From Moniliella sp. 'wahieum' (Eukaryota > Basidiomycota > Moniliellomycetes > Moniliellales > Moniliellaceae): 64,000 nucleotides of DNA. Where the stretch lies: contig RSEE01000124.1 of assembly GCA_003971905.1 (NCBI GenBank), positions 62,001 to 126,000 on the forward strand, read 5' to 3'. The notes beneath the pieces were generated by a model. It worked only from the letters and a program-made list of their open reading frames with translations, searched no databases and was not told where the DNA came from. Shown piece after piece: positions 43,702 to 57,203 of this stretch; the first letter of the stretch is position 1; every line of letters starts with the position of its first letter. Both the position numbers and the translations under genes were made by a program.

Positions 43702-46406
43702 ATGTTGCTGTCTTGGCTCTTTCGGGCTGGATACGAACTTCCTCACTAGCCTCCCTCTCTTCGAACTCATTTTATACTTGCATTGCTCTCCCTTCTGCCC
43801 CTTCTACTGTTCCTGCGTGGCTATCTTGCCAATGTACCGCCCATTCGCCTGTTGACGGCGCATGGCCTGATCTAGTTCCCTCACAGAAGAATTTAAAGCC
43901 AAAGTCCGTCAACAGAACTACTATTGTCCGGTACCTGATCTACATCGTAAGGAAGCGAAGGGACAGGAGGACACATCAGGAGTGCGGATATGGTGCAACC
44001 GAGCGGTGAAAAATGATATTGGTGCAGGCCAGAGGAATCTCCCACTGGGAACCTTGTTCCCCAGAACATCTCGAGGCTGGCAGACTAGACCGTACTAGAC
44101 CGACTTGCCTTGTTTCAGTGTAGTGCATAGTACGCTCAACAGACACAGGAATCAAGTTGCCTCGTCCTCGGTGCGATGATTTTCACACGAAAGTAAGATA
44201 TGCAAGCGAGAGGGGATCACGATCGGTCAACGACCGCTAATATCCTGCGTCACAGCCCCCCCGTCGTACCGAGTAGCTCGCAGAGCCAGGCTGCGACCTG
44301 CACCCTGAGTTTTGTGGAAGAGACGAAACAGTGGGTGCGGTCAGTAGCTAAGACTGTCGTCGCGTCGCGTCGCGTCTGCATCAGTGGTATGCCACTTGCG
44401 TATTCATTACCTTTCCATCAGTAGGCTTTGCACGCCTTCTATCCGAGCTCGGCGCGGAGAAAACCGGCAGATTCTTAGCCTTCTTACCAGACCAAAGATG
44501 CTCTCACCTTCACGTCCGTTGACACATACATACACATACACACACGCACACTGACCAACACCATATCGTTCGGACCCGAATTGCGTTGGATGCTGACCGC
44601 GAAGGAACAGAGCCGAAAAATGGCATGATCCGTACGTGCGCATTTGAACCCACCATCTTGACAGCGCAGCCCGATTCCATCCCTGTGTGGGCTGCATTGG
44701 GAGGCACGGATGTCATTGCGCGGGAGGGCGAGCGGGGGGGCTGGTCTCTGACTGTGCCCCTCGAACCGTGGAAGGAGGTCCAAGCAAAACCAAAGGCTCC
44801 TGGATCGAACGTGCAACAGGAGAGAGCGTAACCACACGATTAGATTGTACGCGTACCACCGTGTCTGTAAGGCTGTGGACGGGGGGGGGCAATCATCGAA
44901 AACATTCATCGAAATCATCTGTAAGTGTCACGGGCTGGAGTCGCCCAGGGGCCGGCGGCCCGCCCGGTGGGAGGTCAAGGGGTACAATCCCTTGAAGTTC
45001 CTACGGTCGACTCACGGTAGTTACGTGCTTGGGGTCTGATTGGTGGGCCCGGGCGGGGCTAGAGACAAGGAGAAGCCTCTCGGCGTATAGCAGACGCGGC
45101 TGCAAGTGTGCCAAAGCTCCGTAGTGTAGAACAGGCTTGGGCGGCAGTAGCGTGTCTGAAGCCTTCGGGCTCAGGGACTGCGGGGGGTGGCAGCGAGGGA
45201 CAATGACAGCCAAAGCTGGGTCTGGACTGGGACTGGGGGTGGCGTGGCTGGACGCGGGATCACACGCAGCTGAGCTGAGCTGGGCTTCGACATGCCACGT
45301 GGGAGGCACACGCGAACTGGGTTGTCCGCGAGACGGATAGCTGAAGACGGGAGCTTGTGGACGAGGCCAGGAAACGGAGGAGAAACTAAGAGGAATTGCC
45401 TGTACTGGCTTGATCTAATTGATGAGGAGAGTAGGGGAGATGCCAATGGACCGTGGGGAAAACCACGAACCATTGCTAACAGACAAGGAAACTGGATGGC
45501 CACACGGTGGCCCCCAATTCACTTGGACAAGAGGCGACTATTGTCGTGCGGATACGTAGAACTGGTCGTTGCACTGGCGAGCTTGCCAAAAAGTCAGCCA
45601 CGGTCGGACCGAGGTTCATTTGGGAGCGTGCTCCATTGTTGGGTGGAGCGGATGGGCTTCAAGCTCAGCTTCAGCGCTCAGCTGAGATCGGATCAGATCG
45701 AATCTGACCCAAAGACCAACCTGGGGACGGGGTTAGGAGGGCGAAGGGCACGCGTAGGCTCCGTCGGGCTTGCCAGCCCCCGTCTTGCCCGTGACAGTAA
45801 GGGAACAACACGCAAAATCGGGCCTCCGCAGTGCTCTCGTGCCGCCTGCACCACGCACCTCCGACAGCCAATCACGCGTCACCGCTGCTCTTGGTTGGGC
45901 AGACCAGGGCGGAGCCGGGGGCATTAGCCTGAGGCCGCCCATCCCATGCGCAGTCTTGGCGTTTTTTGCTGAACTGCTTGGGGTGACTCTCTCCAACGTG
46001 GACGTTGCACGCTGAACGTACCGAACGTCCGTGAACATACTCAGTAGCGTACGGGACGCACTATTAACTCGTACTAACCCACGATGTCCACAACGCAGGC
46101 TGTGCCACCGTTGCGATAAGCGGCCGCATGTGATAGACACTCTGCTGATTGCTTCTCCGCAGCCATTCCCCTGAGGCCTGAGGCTCAGGCCTGGATCAAG
46201 CGCAAGTAGGAACCATGGCAGTTAACGATGCACTGGCAGAGGTTGGTCTCCACTAGCATTGAGTTCTCATAGGACCTGCCCCGCACCCCCCACGATCGCA
46301 TCCACAAGCCAGAGCGCGGCCTAGACCCATCTTTACGGCGTCCATCTCTCCCTCTTTCCTCATCCCCAAACCCATCAACAATGGCGTCGAATAGCCACCC
46401 CCGCAG
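43702..46406. other. Gene-free interval
   Basis: About 2.7 kb without a conserved frame. A CACA/TACACA microsatellite lies at 44520-44552. A GCTGAGCTGAGCTGG repeat lies near 45270-45285, and GATCGGATCAGATCGAATC near 45687. The final 200 bases contain two candidate starts for the next gene: ATG 46214 (MAVNDALAE, a possible small first exon) and ATG 46381. Confidence 0.4.
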
Positions 46407-48905
46407 GTGCCGCCGTACCCTATCCCCCTCACGTCCCAGCGGCCCCCTCCTCCTAACCCATCCCCGCTAAACTACTATTCGCCACCTCATAACCCACCGC
46501 CGCCGAACCACTATCCTCACCAACCAGTGCTACCGCCAAGCTTCTGTCCTCCTGCTCCTCCTCCGCCGCCAACCCACTATCCTTACCACCCTCCGCCGCT
46601 GAAAAACTGCTATCCGCAAGGACCCCCTCCACCTCCAGTGCCCCTGCCTCCGCCGAAAAACCGCTATCCCCAAGGACCCCCGCCGCCTCCGGTCCCCCTG
46701 CCGCCGCCGCAACCTGCTCGGTACGCACAGCAGCAGCAAAGCGACCATCGCCCACCGCCGCCTCTTCCTCCACGGCATCAGGGTGCTCCACCGCCTGTGC
46801 CGCCGCGTCCGACCCCGGGTCCTAGTCATCAACGTGTCCAAGAGTCATCGCGTGCATCGCAATCGCAGCCACCAGTCCCTATTCTGACGGCAGCGACTTT
46901 GTCGGATCCCGTAGGGAACACCTTGGCCAACAGAGTGGCAGCTATCCAGCTGGCCAGCAATGCATCAAATGCTGCGCAAGATCAAAATGCGCTGTCGTCT
47001 TCCCGACTAGCCCAATATGGGAAGGATACGCTTCAAACATTCCATGCCAGCAGACCCTGCACCCGTCTGTCCGCACTCCGCACGCTTCAATCCGGCTCCC
47101 TATTTTTGAACCTGTCCGGAAGGATGGGCCTGCCAACGAGATCGTTCGAATGTGTCCAGGGCAGAGCGACAACACGTACGACAGCTATTTCTACTACCAC
47201 CGTGCAGTGAAAGAGTTTCGGGTGTGCACATTTTGTCACGTAAATATGTACACGCCTCCCCTTTTGCCAGTGAGTTCGTCAAAAGTGACCAACCGACACA
47301 AGGCTGGATTTGCTACTTCAACTGCCCTCGCGTGGCCAAGAAGCTGTGGCCGCTCGCTATCAGCACGGGAAATCTGCAGCCGCTCCGGACCTACATGACC
47401 AAGCGCGTGACGATCAAGAACTGCAAGGGCGGTGCAGGTGTGGGACAAGGAAGGATTCAAGTGGTACACAGGCAAAGCCCATGCTATTAGCACGCTTGCG
47501 ATTTGCGCTGCTTGCTACGAGCAGAGCGTTGTGGGATCTGGAATAGAAGATGAACTGAAGCCACTGCACCAGCCCCCAAATGTTCCCTTCTCCTGCAACG
47601 GTGCCTTGGGATACATTGCCGGCCTTCTCGAAAAGGCCGCCGAGACCTGCTCCGTGTCTGCAAGCCAGTTTGTTTCAGGGGTGTCGGAGCGCATGGCGCT
47701 GCACCCCTGCCAGGGCGTGCCCATCGATCCAACCAAAACCAATATGGTCTGGTACCAGCCTACCGGGCATCCAGGATCACGGCTCGCGATCTGCAGAACG
47801 TGTTACCTTGACTATGTTGCAATGTCCGACTTCTCTGCTGAATTCCAGCCAATGAGCGCGCGCGAGGCTAGCAGCGTCAACCCACGCAGTTGCTACTTCA
47901 CCTCGCACGGAGCCGTTTTTGCCTGGCTGTTCTGTGCGTGGCTGCTGAAGGACCTTCAGATGTGGCGCCGAATTGCTCAGGCCATATCTTGTTCACCTGA
48001 TTGCTACGCAACATCCCTGATGCGACAGTCAACCACGTGGTATACTTTCCCCGCCGGTCCTAATGGCGAAAGGGAAAATTTTGACATCTGCACCGGCTGT
48101 TTTCACTCCATCATCGTTCCCGGCAAGGCGGATCACCTCTTCGTACGGGCCACACCGGCAAACACACCGGGCTATAATCCCCAGGCGACCATCGTCTGCG
48201 ACTTGAGCCGTCAAAACCCCAAACAGGGGGTGTATTACCAACGATTACTGAAGGCGCTGAATTTCAGCGATCTGGGGATCTTTAGGAGTTTTGTGGGACG
48301 CATGGAACGCATCCCTTCTTGTCCCGCCGATTCGCATAAAGAGCGCCTCCGTGCACCGTCGTGTGTGGTATGGATTCCCGGAATGCTGTACGATTTGTGA
48401 AAGCTGCTATGAGGAGGCGGTACGTGGTTCGGCCCTTGAAGACAAATTGCCAGTGAAGGGCGAGATTGTGGCCATCGACGAGGCGAATTCCAACATTGAG
48501 GTGCCTATATGTGAGCTTTATTCGGCGCGGATGCGCAGATCCTGGGCAGATGCATGTCGAGCGGGCTCAAGCGGTCTGGATGGCTTTCTGACCATTGCTC
48601 GCGAACGGCGTGCCGTAGCTGCACGGATCCTGCCACAGCTACAATTCCTTCTTCACCAGCAAGAGATGGGCAACTTCCAGTTGCTACTCGCATCCAACAC
48701 TGCGACAGTGGCGAATTTCTCGATGGCAGGCAACGCATTGTTGCCAATGGGCTATATGATCAGCGATGGATACGGTTACGCTGGCGCATACGAGAGTGCA
48801 AAGGCGTCGATTGCAAACCAAGAGTTCCAGCAACAATTTCGACTCAACACAATGACTCATGACGAGTTCCAGCTCCTTCTTGCTGAATGGAAGCGATATG
48901 AATAA
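46407..48905 (+). CDS. Proline-rich protein with repeated Cys modules, function unknown
   Basis: I do not recognise a named family. The first 130 residues are Pro/Tyr-rich, with YPQGPPPPPVPLPPP present twice in tandem (46610-46710). After a linker (frame change near 47110) come about five units of roughly 100 residues. Each has a lone Cys, then 12-20 residues on an aromatic pair (YFYY, WY), then a C-x2-C doublet: CTFC, CAACY, CRTCY, CTGCF, CESCY (47235, 47508, 47805, 48090, 48390). Between units is a second Cys and a helical stretch, for example VCDLSRQNPKQGVYYQRLLK. The C-terminus is helical and ends LLLAEWKRYE, TAA at 48903-48905. A metal site per unit is likely. The start is open: an acceptor-like CCCCGCAG ends at 46406. 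Confidence 0.65.
46610..46710. repeat. In-gene tandem duplication coding YPQGPPPPPVPLPPP
   Basis: Two adjacent copies of about 50 bases, with a third partial unit upstream, encode the same Pro-rich 15-mer. It lies in the head of the Cys-module protein. Confidence 0.7.
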
Positions 48906-50960
48906 CGAATGTGCTGGCTCGTTCAATGAGGAGGGCTCTCCGTGTGGTGTTTTGTGAATCAAAAATGGTTGCTATTACTACATGGTGCGTATATCCTGGT
49001 GCCGTTTGCCCTCCAATAGCACAGACGATGTCAATATAGAGCGTCATATCGACAGCAACGCAAGTAGACTTTTACCTGAGCAGAGAGGACTCTTCCAACG
49101 GGTCAGGTAGAGAGAAAAGGACGGGCGATTAGCGCCCAGATGTGGTTAATTTAACGCGTATAATGTAAAGGGAGTTTTGGCAGGTGCAGGAGCAGAGCAT
49201 GATGGGCAGGAGACGGTAGATATAGGCTTGTCGCATTTATGCGGGGAGTGCCAGGGGGGTGGGCAAAACGCAGCGCAGCCACATGGTGTCTGATAGACGA
49301 GAGACCTGGACGAAAGAGTGTGATGACCAATAATGACCATGTTCTCTTGTCGCATCTCAGCTCCACGAAAGTAGGTTCCAGATTCACCACGGCATCACGG
49401 TAAGCGTTTCGTCGTGACTCGTACCCACAGTTAGTTGGCACTGTAATGTGGGCAAGAAAGTTGCCTTTGGCCACCTCGGGAGGGTAAACGACCCGGGAAA
49501 AAAGAGGCGCTGGTAGGACTCAGTCTTTGGCCACGTGGCGTATAGGCGATCGCATGTCGACCTATAGTCCGATTGGAATGACACTCCACTCCAGTGACCC
49601 CAGCTCTTCTGGCTCCGGGGCTGGAGTCGACGGGTTTTCGCTGGGCCTTCTTCCCTCCGCCCAGTGTCTCTTCGGCACATACTCAATCCGTGGCTGTGAA
49701 AGCCCGCTTAGTTGAGTCGGGCGTTGGGTCCCTGGCTTCCCGCTGGGCGCCCTCTAACCCAAAGGAACTGGCTATAGAGTTCCGCGTCTCGCCCACTCCG
49801 TATTGCTTACTCCTTCGCGCCCTCGTTCCTCTCCTTCCTCTTGTCCTTATTGCATTGAAGGTTGAACTAGCGTTATTAGCTTACGAGAAGCTATCTCTGA
49901 CAGTTCCCGCCCTGCACAGTGCAATCATCCTTAGCTTGGTAGCGTAGCTACTTCTCGGCAGTTAACGACAACCGTGGTTCTGGCTCTCACAGGTGTGACC
50001 GATTTATCGCGCTTACCGATTGATCGCCCAGTTTAGTGCTTCGCCCTAGCCCCCCCCCCTCCCATCCTTTCTGTCTGGGCTCGAGTCTGATTAAGCCTCA
50101 TGCATCTCATGTCCTGAAGATTTTCATCATTTGAACAACTGCTATTACGCCCCTTTTCGTCGTGCCAGCTGCCCCAACTTGGAGACCCCATAGCCGTTGA
50201 GCGTAAATAAGGCAGCTTGTACCCAGTTCCCCTTTCCCTCTCTACCATCAGCTTCACACTGACCTGCCCTATATACCCTTGCTTGTTCCCGCGAGCATCT
50301 CTTTGACTCCCTACGAAATGATGGGCACAATTGGCAAAACTTAAACCGACCGGGGCCCCACAGCGGTTCTGTCCCGCCGCTCCACTGCGATGGTAGAGTG
50401 TGAGTGGATTTGAGATCTGATTTGAGCGCAACGAGAGGAAACTGAAAGACCCTCGGTCGCATAGGTTGGCCCCAAGCCTGTTCCTATAAGCGCTCGCGGG
50501 GTAATTAGTTAAGGGCTTAACGCGGGAGACAGTCCCAATATCTAATCATAGCTGCCAAGTACCTCGAGATCATCCGCCAACTACACAGATTCAGATTGGT
50601 CTCCAGCTCCGCATCATGTGTCCGTTCCACGCCCAGTATGTACAAATGTGTGTCATGTCCTTGCTTGAGCACTTCTTAACATGCACCTACTTTCGGCATC
50701 GCTACCATCGTTGGATGTGAGCACCGAACGTTTGGTATAGGAAGATGAAATTTCTGCAACTGAATCGTCCAGAGGACTTGTGTGAGCTGAGAAGGAAAAA
50801 GCTGATTCACAAGATTCAGGGTCAAAATTTCAACACTGGCGCCCAGTCCAAAGCTGGCCCCTGGACAAGGTGGTGAGGGCGATGATCCTCCAACTCGTGT
50901 GCAACATCCTCGATACTCAATTAGCAAACTGTGGAGGAACAGCACGAGACTAGACTGGGA

Positions 50961-51853
50961 TCAAGACGATTGCCAAAGACTATCGAGTGCTAGGACCTGT
51001 GGACCATTCAGGGGATGATCAGAAATGGAGTGGAAACACCCATTGCGGGACAGGGGACCACAAATAGTGATATATCCGTACTTACGGATAGTACAACCGA
51101 TGACCGCCATTCCTGCTACTGCCGGAATGAACACATTGCTACAAGGATTCCAAATACCAGGGACGTACCCCAGATCTTCCTCCGCTTTGGTCACGACAAT
51201 GCAACGATTGTGCGCCACCAAAACGGCGAATAAAATGTTTGGACGTTGGAAACAATGAATTGACGAGTCGGACTCTTAATGGAGCTGCGTCACTCCACGG
51301 ATATCTCCCAGTCTCAATTGTATCCAAAGGAGCACCCTCGATCTTTGAAGAATCAGATGACAGACTCTGGAGCACCTGATCTGCCGGCGAGACCTCTAGT
51401 TCCTGAGTTAATGCGTTGTCAATTATATGTTTTCAATATAGTGATTAATCAGTCACAAAGAACCATACACCATGTTAGGTGTCCCATGTGAAGTCAAACG
51501 ATTGTTTGTGTCCCCATGATTGTAACAGGTAATAAATCGTCACGCCACTGAACGTGAGAACAAAGACTGCCCTTACCGAGTGTCAGCATTCGAGGCACTG
51601 GATGGAACAAAGAGCATCAGTATCAGACATCTGAACAATTTCACTCACTTCGACAGTCGAGCGTAGCGATCCTCAGTTGACCTGTGACTATCTCAGTATC
51701 CACGGAGAGAATGGCCACCAAAAACGCCAATGCAATTAGAAACGCTAGAAATTCTGGATGCCGTGAATATGGATCTTCCGGTTTCTCACGATCCTCGGGG
51801 CGGTATAGCAATTCCTTGCCCAAGAACATCCGCCTGCCGCGATTCCTGTTCAC
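50961..51853 (-). pseudogene. Minus-strand coding-like fragments with a membrane segment
   Basis: Pieces separated by stops: EFLAFLIALAFLVAILSVDT (a good membrane helix, near 51725), then VVAHNRCIVVTKAEEDLG and NVFIPAVAGMAVIGCTIRKY near 51100-51220. They could be exons of one multi-pass membrane protein or unrelated remnants. No family could be named. Confidence 0.2.
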
Positions 51854-52618
51854 TACGCGAAGGTTGCTCTACTACTTTGCAGGGAAGACATTTCCTGGGA
51901 GTCAGACAGTATGTATTTCGAAAATTCATAAACAATGGTGTGTGGTTCTTGGATGAAGTGTACGCACTTCCCCAAAATAAGCAACCTTAGCCAGCGGATG
52001 TTTTCGTTGTCATTGTCAGCATTTCTGCAAATTGTTGTACAAATTAATTGCGTGCTTAAGTGGTTGCATGGAGATCATATTTTCCTTTTCTTCTTTAATG
52101 GGAATGGGGGCATGGCTCTTGTCAGATCTATGCAGTGAATATCTTCACTACCTCCGTGTCCAGGTCGCTGTGCACTCTCAATATCATGAACACTATATGC
52201 TACTTAGTGGTGAGAAATCTAGTCATCCAAACACATGTCCTGATGGACTGCGTATGCTAAGGAGACGACATATTGGGGCGGCATTTCAAATCTTAAAATG
52301 GGGCAGTTGATTGTATCTGTGGGCACTCAGCCAATGTGTGACAAGTGAAAGCAACACTTCACAATGTAATTGTCGACTATGTCCTGTCGCCCTTGCAACT
52401 AACACTCCATGCTGGTATTATACATCCGATTAGGCAAGTAGTCTCTGGGACTGAATTGTCTAGAAAGCTGGCTCGCTTTAAGAAGGGTTAATTAATTATC
52501 TTGGCTTCGTCTAGGAGAGTCGACTATAATTGGCCCTGCCCAGCGCTGAAGTTGGAAAAGGGCATTCCGGGGTGTTCATGCCCAGATTTTAACAATTCGA
52601 ATACCAATTATAAGGCTA

Positions 52619-53598
52619 CTAGAGGCGGGTTTTCATTGCAGTTCGAAGCAGAGCAGCGGAATATTGCTGGTGAATCCATACATTATCGACACTATCGTAA
52701 ACTAACCCTTCCACAAAATGGCCATGCTTCAATGACGTGTTGACGTCTACGAGTTCGCAGGCTTGGCCCTTCGCCGTGCAGGACGAGCAGAAAGGAGTGT
52801 CCCCGGTATGATGTTGTGCCCACCTTTGTTGGAGAGCAGCGATCAAAGAGATGTTAAACGCGGGCGGGATGACTAGGCCGGATTGATACTTCTGCGAAAA
52901 GTTGGGATCAGAAAGCCAGCAATCCTCATCCACTTTCCGAGCCTATCTTTTCGAAGTGGCGGACGTTCCTTGGGCAGGTAGGCGCTCCAAAGGAAGCCAA
53001 CGTACAGGGGTTGTGAACCGACATTTTAATAGATTCTCTGGACGGAATCAAAGCAGCAATTTGTAGCACTCCCTCAATGTTATTGATGCGTATTGTGTGG
53101 CTAAATGGGGATGGAGGTGCTACAGTCATACCATTCACTGCGTAGCTCCGACAAGAGTTATGCTTCCATTCACAGGAAGGGAAAAGATAAGAACGCTGGC
53201 TGCAGAGAGCCATTGGTCACATATCACCAGCCAATTAATCCACATAAGAAGATGTGCTTGGGAACACTGACTACTGATGATGAGCCAGCGATGGTCGCGC
53301 TATTCTCAAGTTCTCAGAAGATATACGCTTTCGGTCAGCGTGCCCACAGCATCGTTAAATCCGCTTCCACCCCATCCACAAAAAGGCTTTCAGGGTCGGG
53401 ACTAAGAACCGCTTTTTGGGCATAATCCCATCCCGCACGACCGAAAGAAGGAGGGGCGTGCATGGCATTGGCATGTTCATATTTGCCTGCTCTTCTCATG
53501 TCTTCCATCCCACTCATGGAATTTCTCGAACCGTCTAGGATGAAGGCACCAATCAGGTATGAACGGTTTTGCATCACGTTGTTGGATCCGACAGTCAC
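52619..53598 (-). pseudogene. Minus-strand coding-like fragments, unrecognised
   Basis: Two stretches look coded rather than random. One, at 53335-53598, has RSYLIGAFILDGSRNSMSGM and SPDPESLFVDGVEADL. The other, at 52619-52933, has LVIPPAFNISLIAALQQRW and FCSSCTAKGQACELVDVNT. The middle (52930-53330) is broken. They may be one decayed gene. Confidence 0.25.
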
Positions 53599-56500
53599 TA
53601 TTTCGCGACGACTGCTGATATGTCACGAAGCGAGCTTTGGGTCGCCTTTTACAGCCACATCCACTCCCTTATCGTAGCTCTTGCTTCTCCCTTTCTCTAC
53701 ATATCACTACTTAAGTTCTCTATTAATCGCTATCGTGACTCGGATTCTCGGCTATCTACGAAACCGCCGGTTGACAACACTCATCTCTTCTCCGTTGGCG
53801 CTCATCTAAAAATCCAAAACACTACTCATGGTTTCGACTTGGTTTTCATAAGACCTGGAGTTCGGATGGTCCTCAATGGCGATGCAATCGTACTGGTAGC
53901 GGTGGTGGTCTAAACCAACCAGCAACGCCTACAAAGGAACATCAAGCAGCGGGTCGCCACCAGGGGCCAAGCTGCGGAACAAAAAAAAGGGAGAGAAGAC
54001 TACGAAAATCCTATAGGCCTGGGGAGGAATTGAAGGGACGTTGGCCAAAGCAGGGAGCCACCGATGGCTCAATAGGTTTCTCGCCTCATTTCTCGTCTTG
54101 AGCTCGCTTTGGCCTTGACCCTCGGCCTCGTCTCTCACCTCGTGCCTTATGTCGTGCTTCGTCCTTTTCCCCCCCTTTTCGTTTTGTAGACGTGCCGTTC
54201 ATCTTTAGTTTGTTCCCCTTCTCTTCTATCAAGCATGCCTGTTCTTCGATCAAATCGTGATGGCCCACCAAGCGGCCCATCATTCTTTTCCCCTCACCCT
54301 TCTTTTAGGAAAACTCCATTCCAGAAGAACTACCCTCCGATCAGCTCGCTTGTCCTTCTTCGCCCATCGGAGTGCCGCACTTTCTCGTCCGGCCCTTAAC
54401 GTGAAACCTCCTTGTAGACGCTACCTGGCTCTGCCTGTGACGAACAGCAAAGCACTGCCCGCGACCCTCCTACGTTCAGTCCAGTGTTCCCTTGTGACAC
54501 GCGCGTTCAGTCTTCCGTGAGTATTGTCTCGGATGGGCAGGGAAGGCCCCGCCTGGGAAGCCAGCCATCCCGTTGCAGGGTCGATCCTATGAGCCGCAGC
54601 GTCATCTTTCCAGTCAGGCGATCTCATATACGTCGAGGCGATGACGACGTGTCCTTCCCCGCATCGCCTTCCAAGAGGGGGTCACAAACCCAGATTGTAT
54701 CCTCGTTCGGTTCGGGCCAACAACACCACACCTCATCTGACCACTGCCGCCGCTGTCTCTCCTCTTTTTATGACAATGATGTTCATATACATCGCCAGCC
54801 CCCCGCCACCGAGCTCTTGGGTCACGCCATGTGCGCTGTTAAAAGCATGATCAGGCCTCCATGGCCCCACTTATCATATCGTGGCCGCTGTCAACTAAAG
54901 GGTCCATGTGGCCTTCAGTTGTGCACGAGGTCTGTACGCGACAATATATGGTGGACGAACGATTTGGCGCCCTGTGCATTACGCCACAGCCCGAGGCTTC
55001 TGTCCCGTACCGATGAAGCTGGTGCTCTCCTGACCGGCTTAATTCCTGATGATCATTGGATACATCGAGCATGAGGTGACGCCGTGGTTCGCAGGGATTT
55101 GTAACCTGCGACATCTTTAACCTGTCGAACTTCCTCGTTGGTGGATACAGGTCAATGTGTGCATATAGCTAAGCCCATGCAGCTTCTTTCCCTTTCTCGC
55201 CTTGGCCGGTTCCAGCACCAACCCGACCTCTTCCTGCTTCTGAGCCCAAACGACTCGAAATTCGCTCCCAACCCCAAACCTATTTTCGATCGTAGGGTGC
55301 GATTGTACTATGGCTCGATGGTCGAGAGGTGTCGCTACGTATCCTTGGCGACGAGAGAAGCTCCTTCCCCTTTTGTCTGTCTGAATTTTACTTCTCAAAT
55401 GGCGCTGCTTTTCTATTATGGGACTGAGCTCTCGCCGTCTTCTGTTCTTTCGAGATTCCTTGCCCCACGTGGGAAGAGCAGTCTTTTTCTTGGTGACCGC
55501 TCCTGAATCCCGTGCTTTCCTTCAGTTTCCATCAACTGCGCGTTTCCATTTACTCACTGCCTGAATGCAGTAGGTCGTGGCTCTCTCCAAGATCCACCAC
55601 TTCCTCCGTCAATTGTGATCAACCCACAGGGAACTTGTTCCTCTCCTATTAATTGCCCCCAGCACCCAGCCCTCCAAGCACTCTCGGTCTTAGAGCACTC
55701 AGTCTCAGCTTAACCCTCTCCAAGTCCGTAAGCATCTGTGGTACTAATGTGCATTGTCGGAATCTTAACTGAGCGCCTTGCCACTCGCGGCAATCGCTCA
55801 GCGAGTCCTGTTGCTTTTACAGTTGCTCGTACCGAGAGACCCGCGGCCGCCGGCACTATCCGCCCTGGCTTGTTTGCGGATGAGACCCTCTCAGCTTCCT
55901 CTCCCCCGATCAGCCTTTTCGTACTAGCTCAGCAAGAGCTCAAAACTTCAATACATGACGCCCAGGTCCTCTCTTGACCGTTCTGGGTCCCATTACACGT
56001 CTGCACCTGTCTTGGAGGGTACCATGTGTAAGGAAGAGCAACATCTATCACTCTATTGGTAGGCCCCTTCCCTGGTATGCATCGTCCGCTCTTGCCTCTA
56101 CTATGGGGCCTGCATACTGTGCCAGTTCGCTGCCGCATGATCCCAATTACTCACCTGCAAGCAGCCTGTGGAACACTTGACTGCGTTCCTGTCGTGTACA
56201 ACATATAGTTGTGGTGAGCCTGAGGCCCGACGGGAACTGGGTCCCGCTGGTCCACCAACGCGGTGAAGGAATATTTGCGCGCAAGTCTGGCACCATTAAT
56301 GCTGCGGACTGGTTCACCAAAAGTGCTCCTCTCACGCGTCAGCGCACACCACGACCTCGTTCGTCTGTATTCAGGAAGGTTACTTCCCTTCTACACTCGT
56401 CGCTCGGATCCATTTTTGGACCTGTAAAAGTCTCTCGCCGGTCCCATCTTTAGATAGTTTGAAGATGCAAGCTGTTGGCTGTCTTCCGGAGGATTGAAGG

Positions 56501-56879
56501 ATCCTTTATATGGACAGGCATATATAAAGTCCACGTCTTGTATTACGCAATGGAGTGTCCATGTGTGGCCAAAAGGGTGCAAAAGCGGTGGTCTGTTAGG
56601 AGACCACAACCAATGGACGCAGCTCGTTCAGGAGCCAAAATAGAGAGCCAAAGCCATCAAACGAACGTGAAAAAAGAGCGATATGTCTCCCAAAGATAGC
56701 CAAGCGTACGACTGATATGTGCAGCAAAAGGGTGCCCGAACGGAGATGTCGTAGACGAGTCTGTGAGCCTCTATGACAAATGAATAACGTCTGCATCATT
56801 AACCCTTCACAACGTAGCATGTTGACCGCAGTATGGTCTGGGCAAGTCGGGGAAAACGATATTCTTGCCACACAGCGGG

Positions 56880-57060
56880 GGTCTAAAATGGTACCCTGTG
56901 CGCATCCACACAAGGTAAATATGTTCTTCGTTCTCGGCCGCGTGCAGCGTCTCGATCCACTCGTTGTCGGCCTCGATCCGAGTTTTTTTCGGCGATCTGA
57001 AACGCGCACAGATCCGTTTCGTACACCGTATGCCGCAGGTCGTACTTGTGGGCTAGTTGC
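56880..57060 (-). pseudogene. Short coding-like fragment, unrecognised
   Basis: With one frame change the minus strand reads LAHKYDLRHTVYETDLCAFQ then EADNEWIETLHAAENEEHIY and LVWMRTGYHF. It is clearly protein-like but too short to assign, and no continuation was found on either side. Confidence 0.3.
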
Positions 57061-57151
57061 AAGCTAGTTGTTGGCCGGTTGACGCGGCACGCTGGACGGA
57101 CGAGCAGACGGCAGCGATACGTCTCGTGCCGGTCCCGCGGCGCCATGTGTC

Positions 57152-57203
57152 ACGTGCGGTGTCGATCGGGCAGGCGGGAGTGACATGTGACACGTGGCAC
57201 GTG
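57152..57203. promoter_or_regulatory. CACGTG cluster near CDC7 3' end
   Basis: CACGTG at 57152, 57191 and 57198, mixed with CATGTGAC and GACGCG repeats. It lies downstream of CDC7, so any target gene would have to be on the left side or distant. It may equally be low-complexity sequence. Confidence 0.4.

Noticed and set aside
44625..44720. GGGTTCAAATG box resembling a tRNA B box (minus strand)
   Set aside because: The T-stem does not pair and no acceptor stem closes.
52032..52310. RRRHIGAAFQILKWG segment as a Harbinger-type transposase end
   Set aside because: Only a handful of residues resemble it; no catalytic DDE blocks, target-site duplications or inverted repeats were found.
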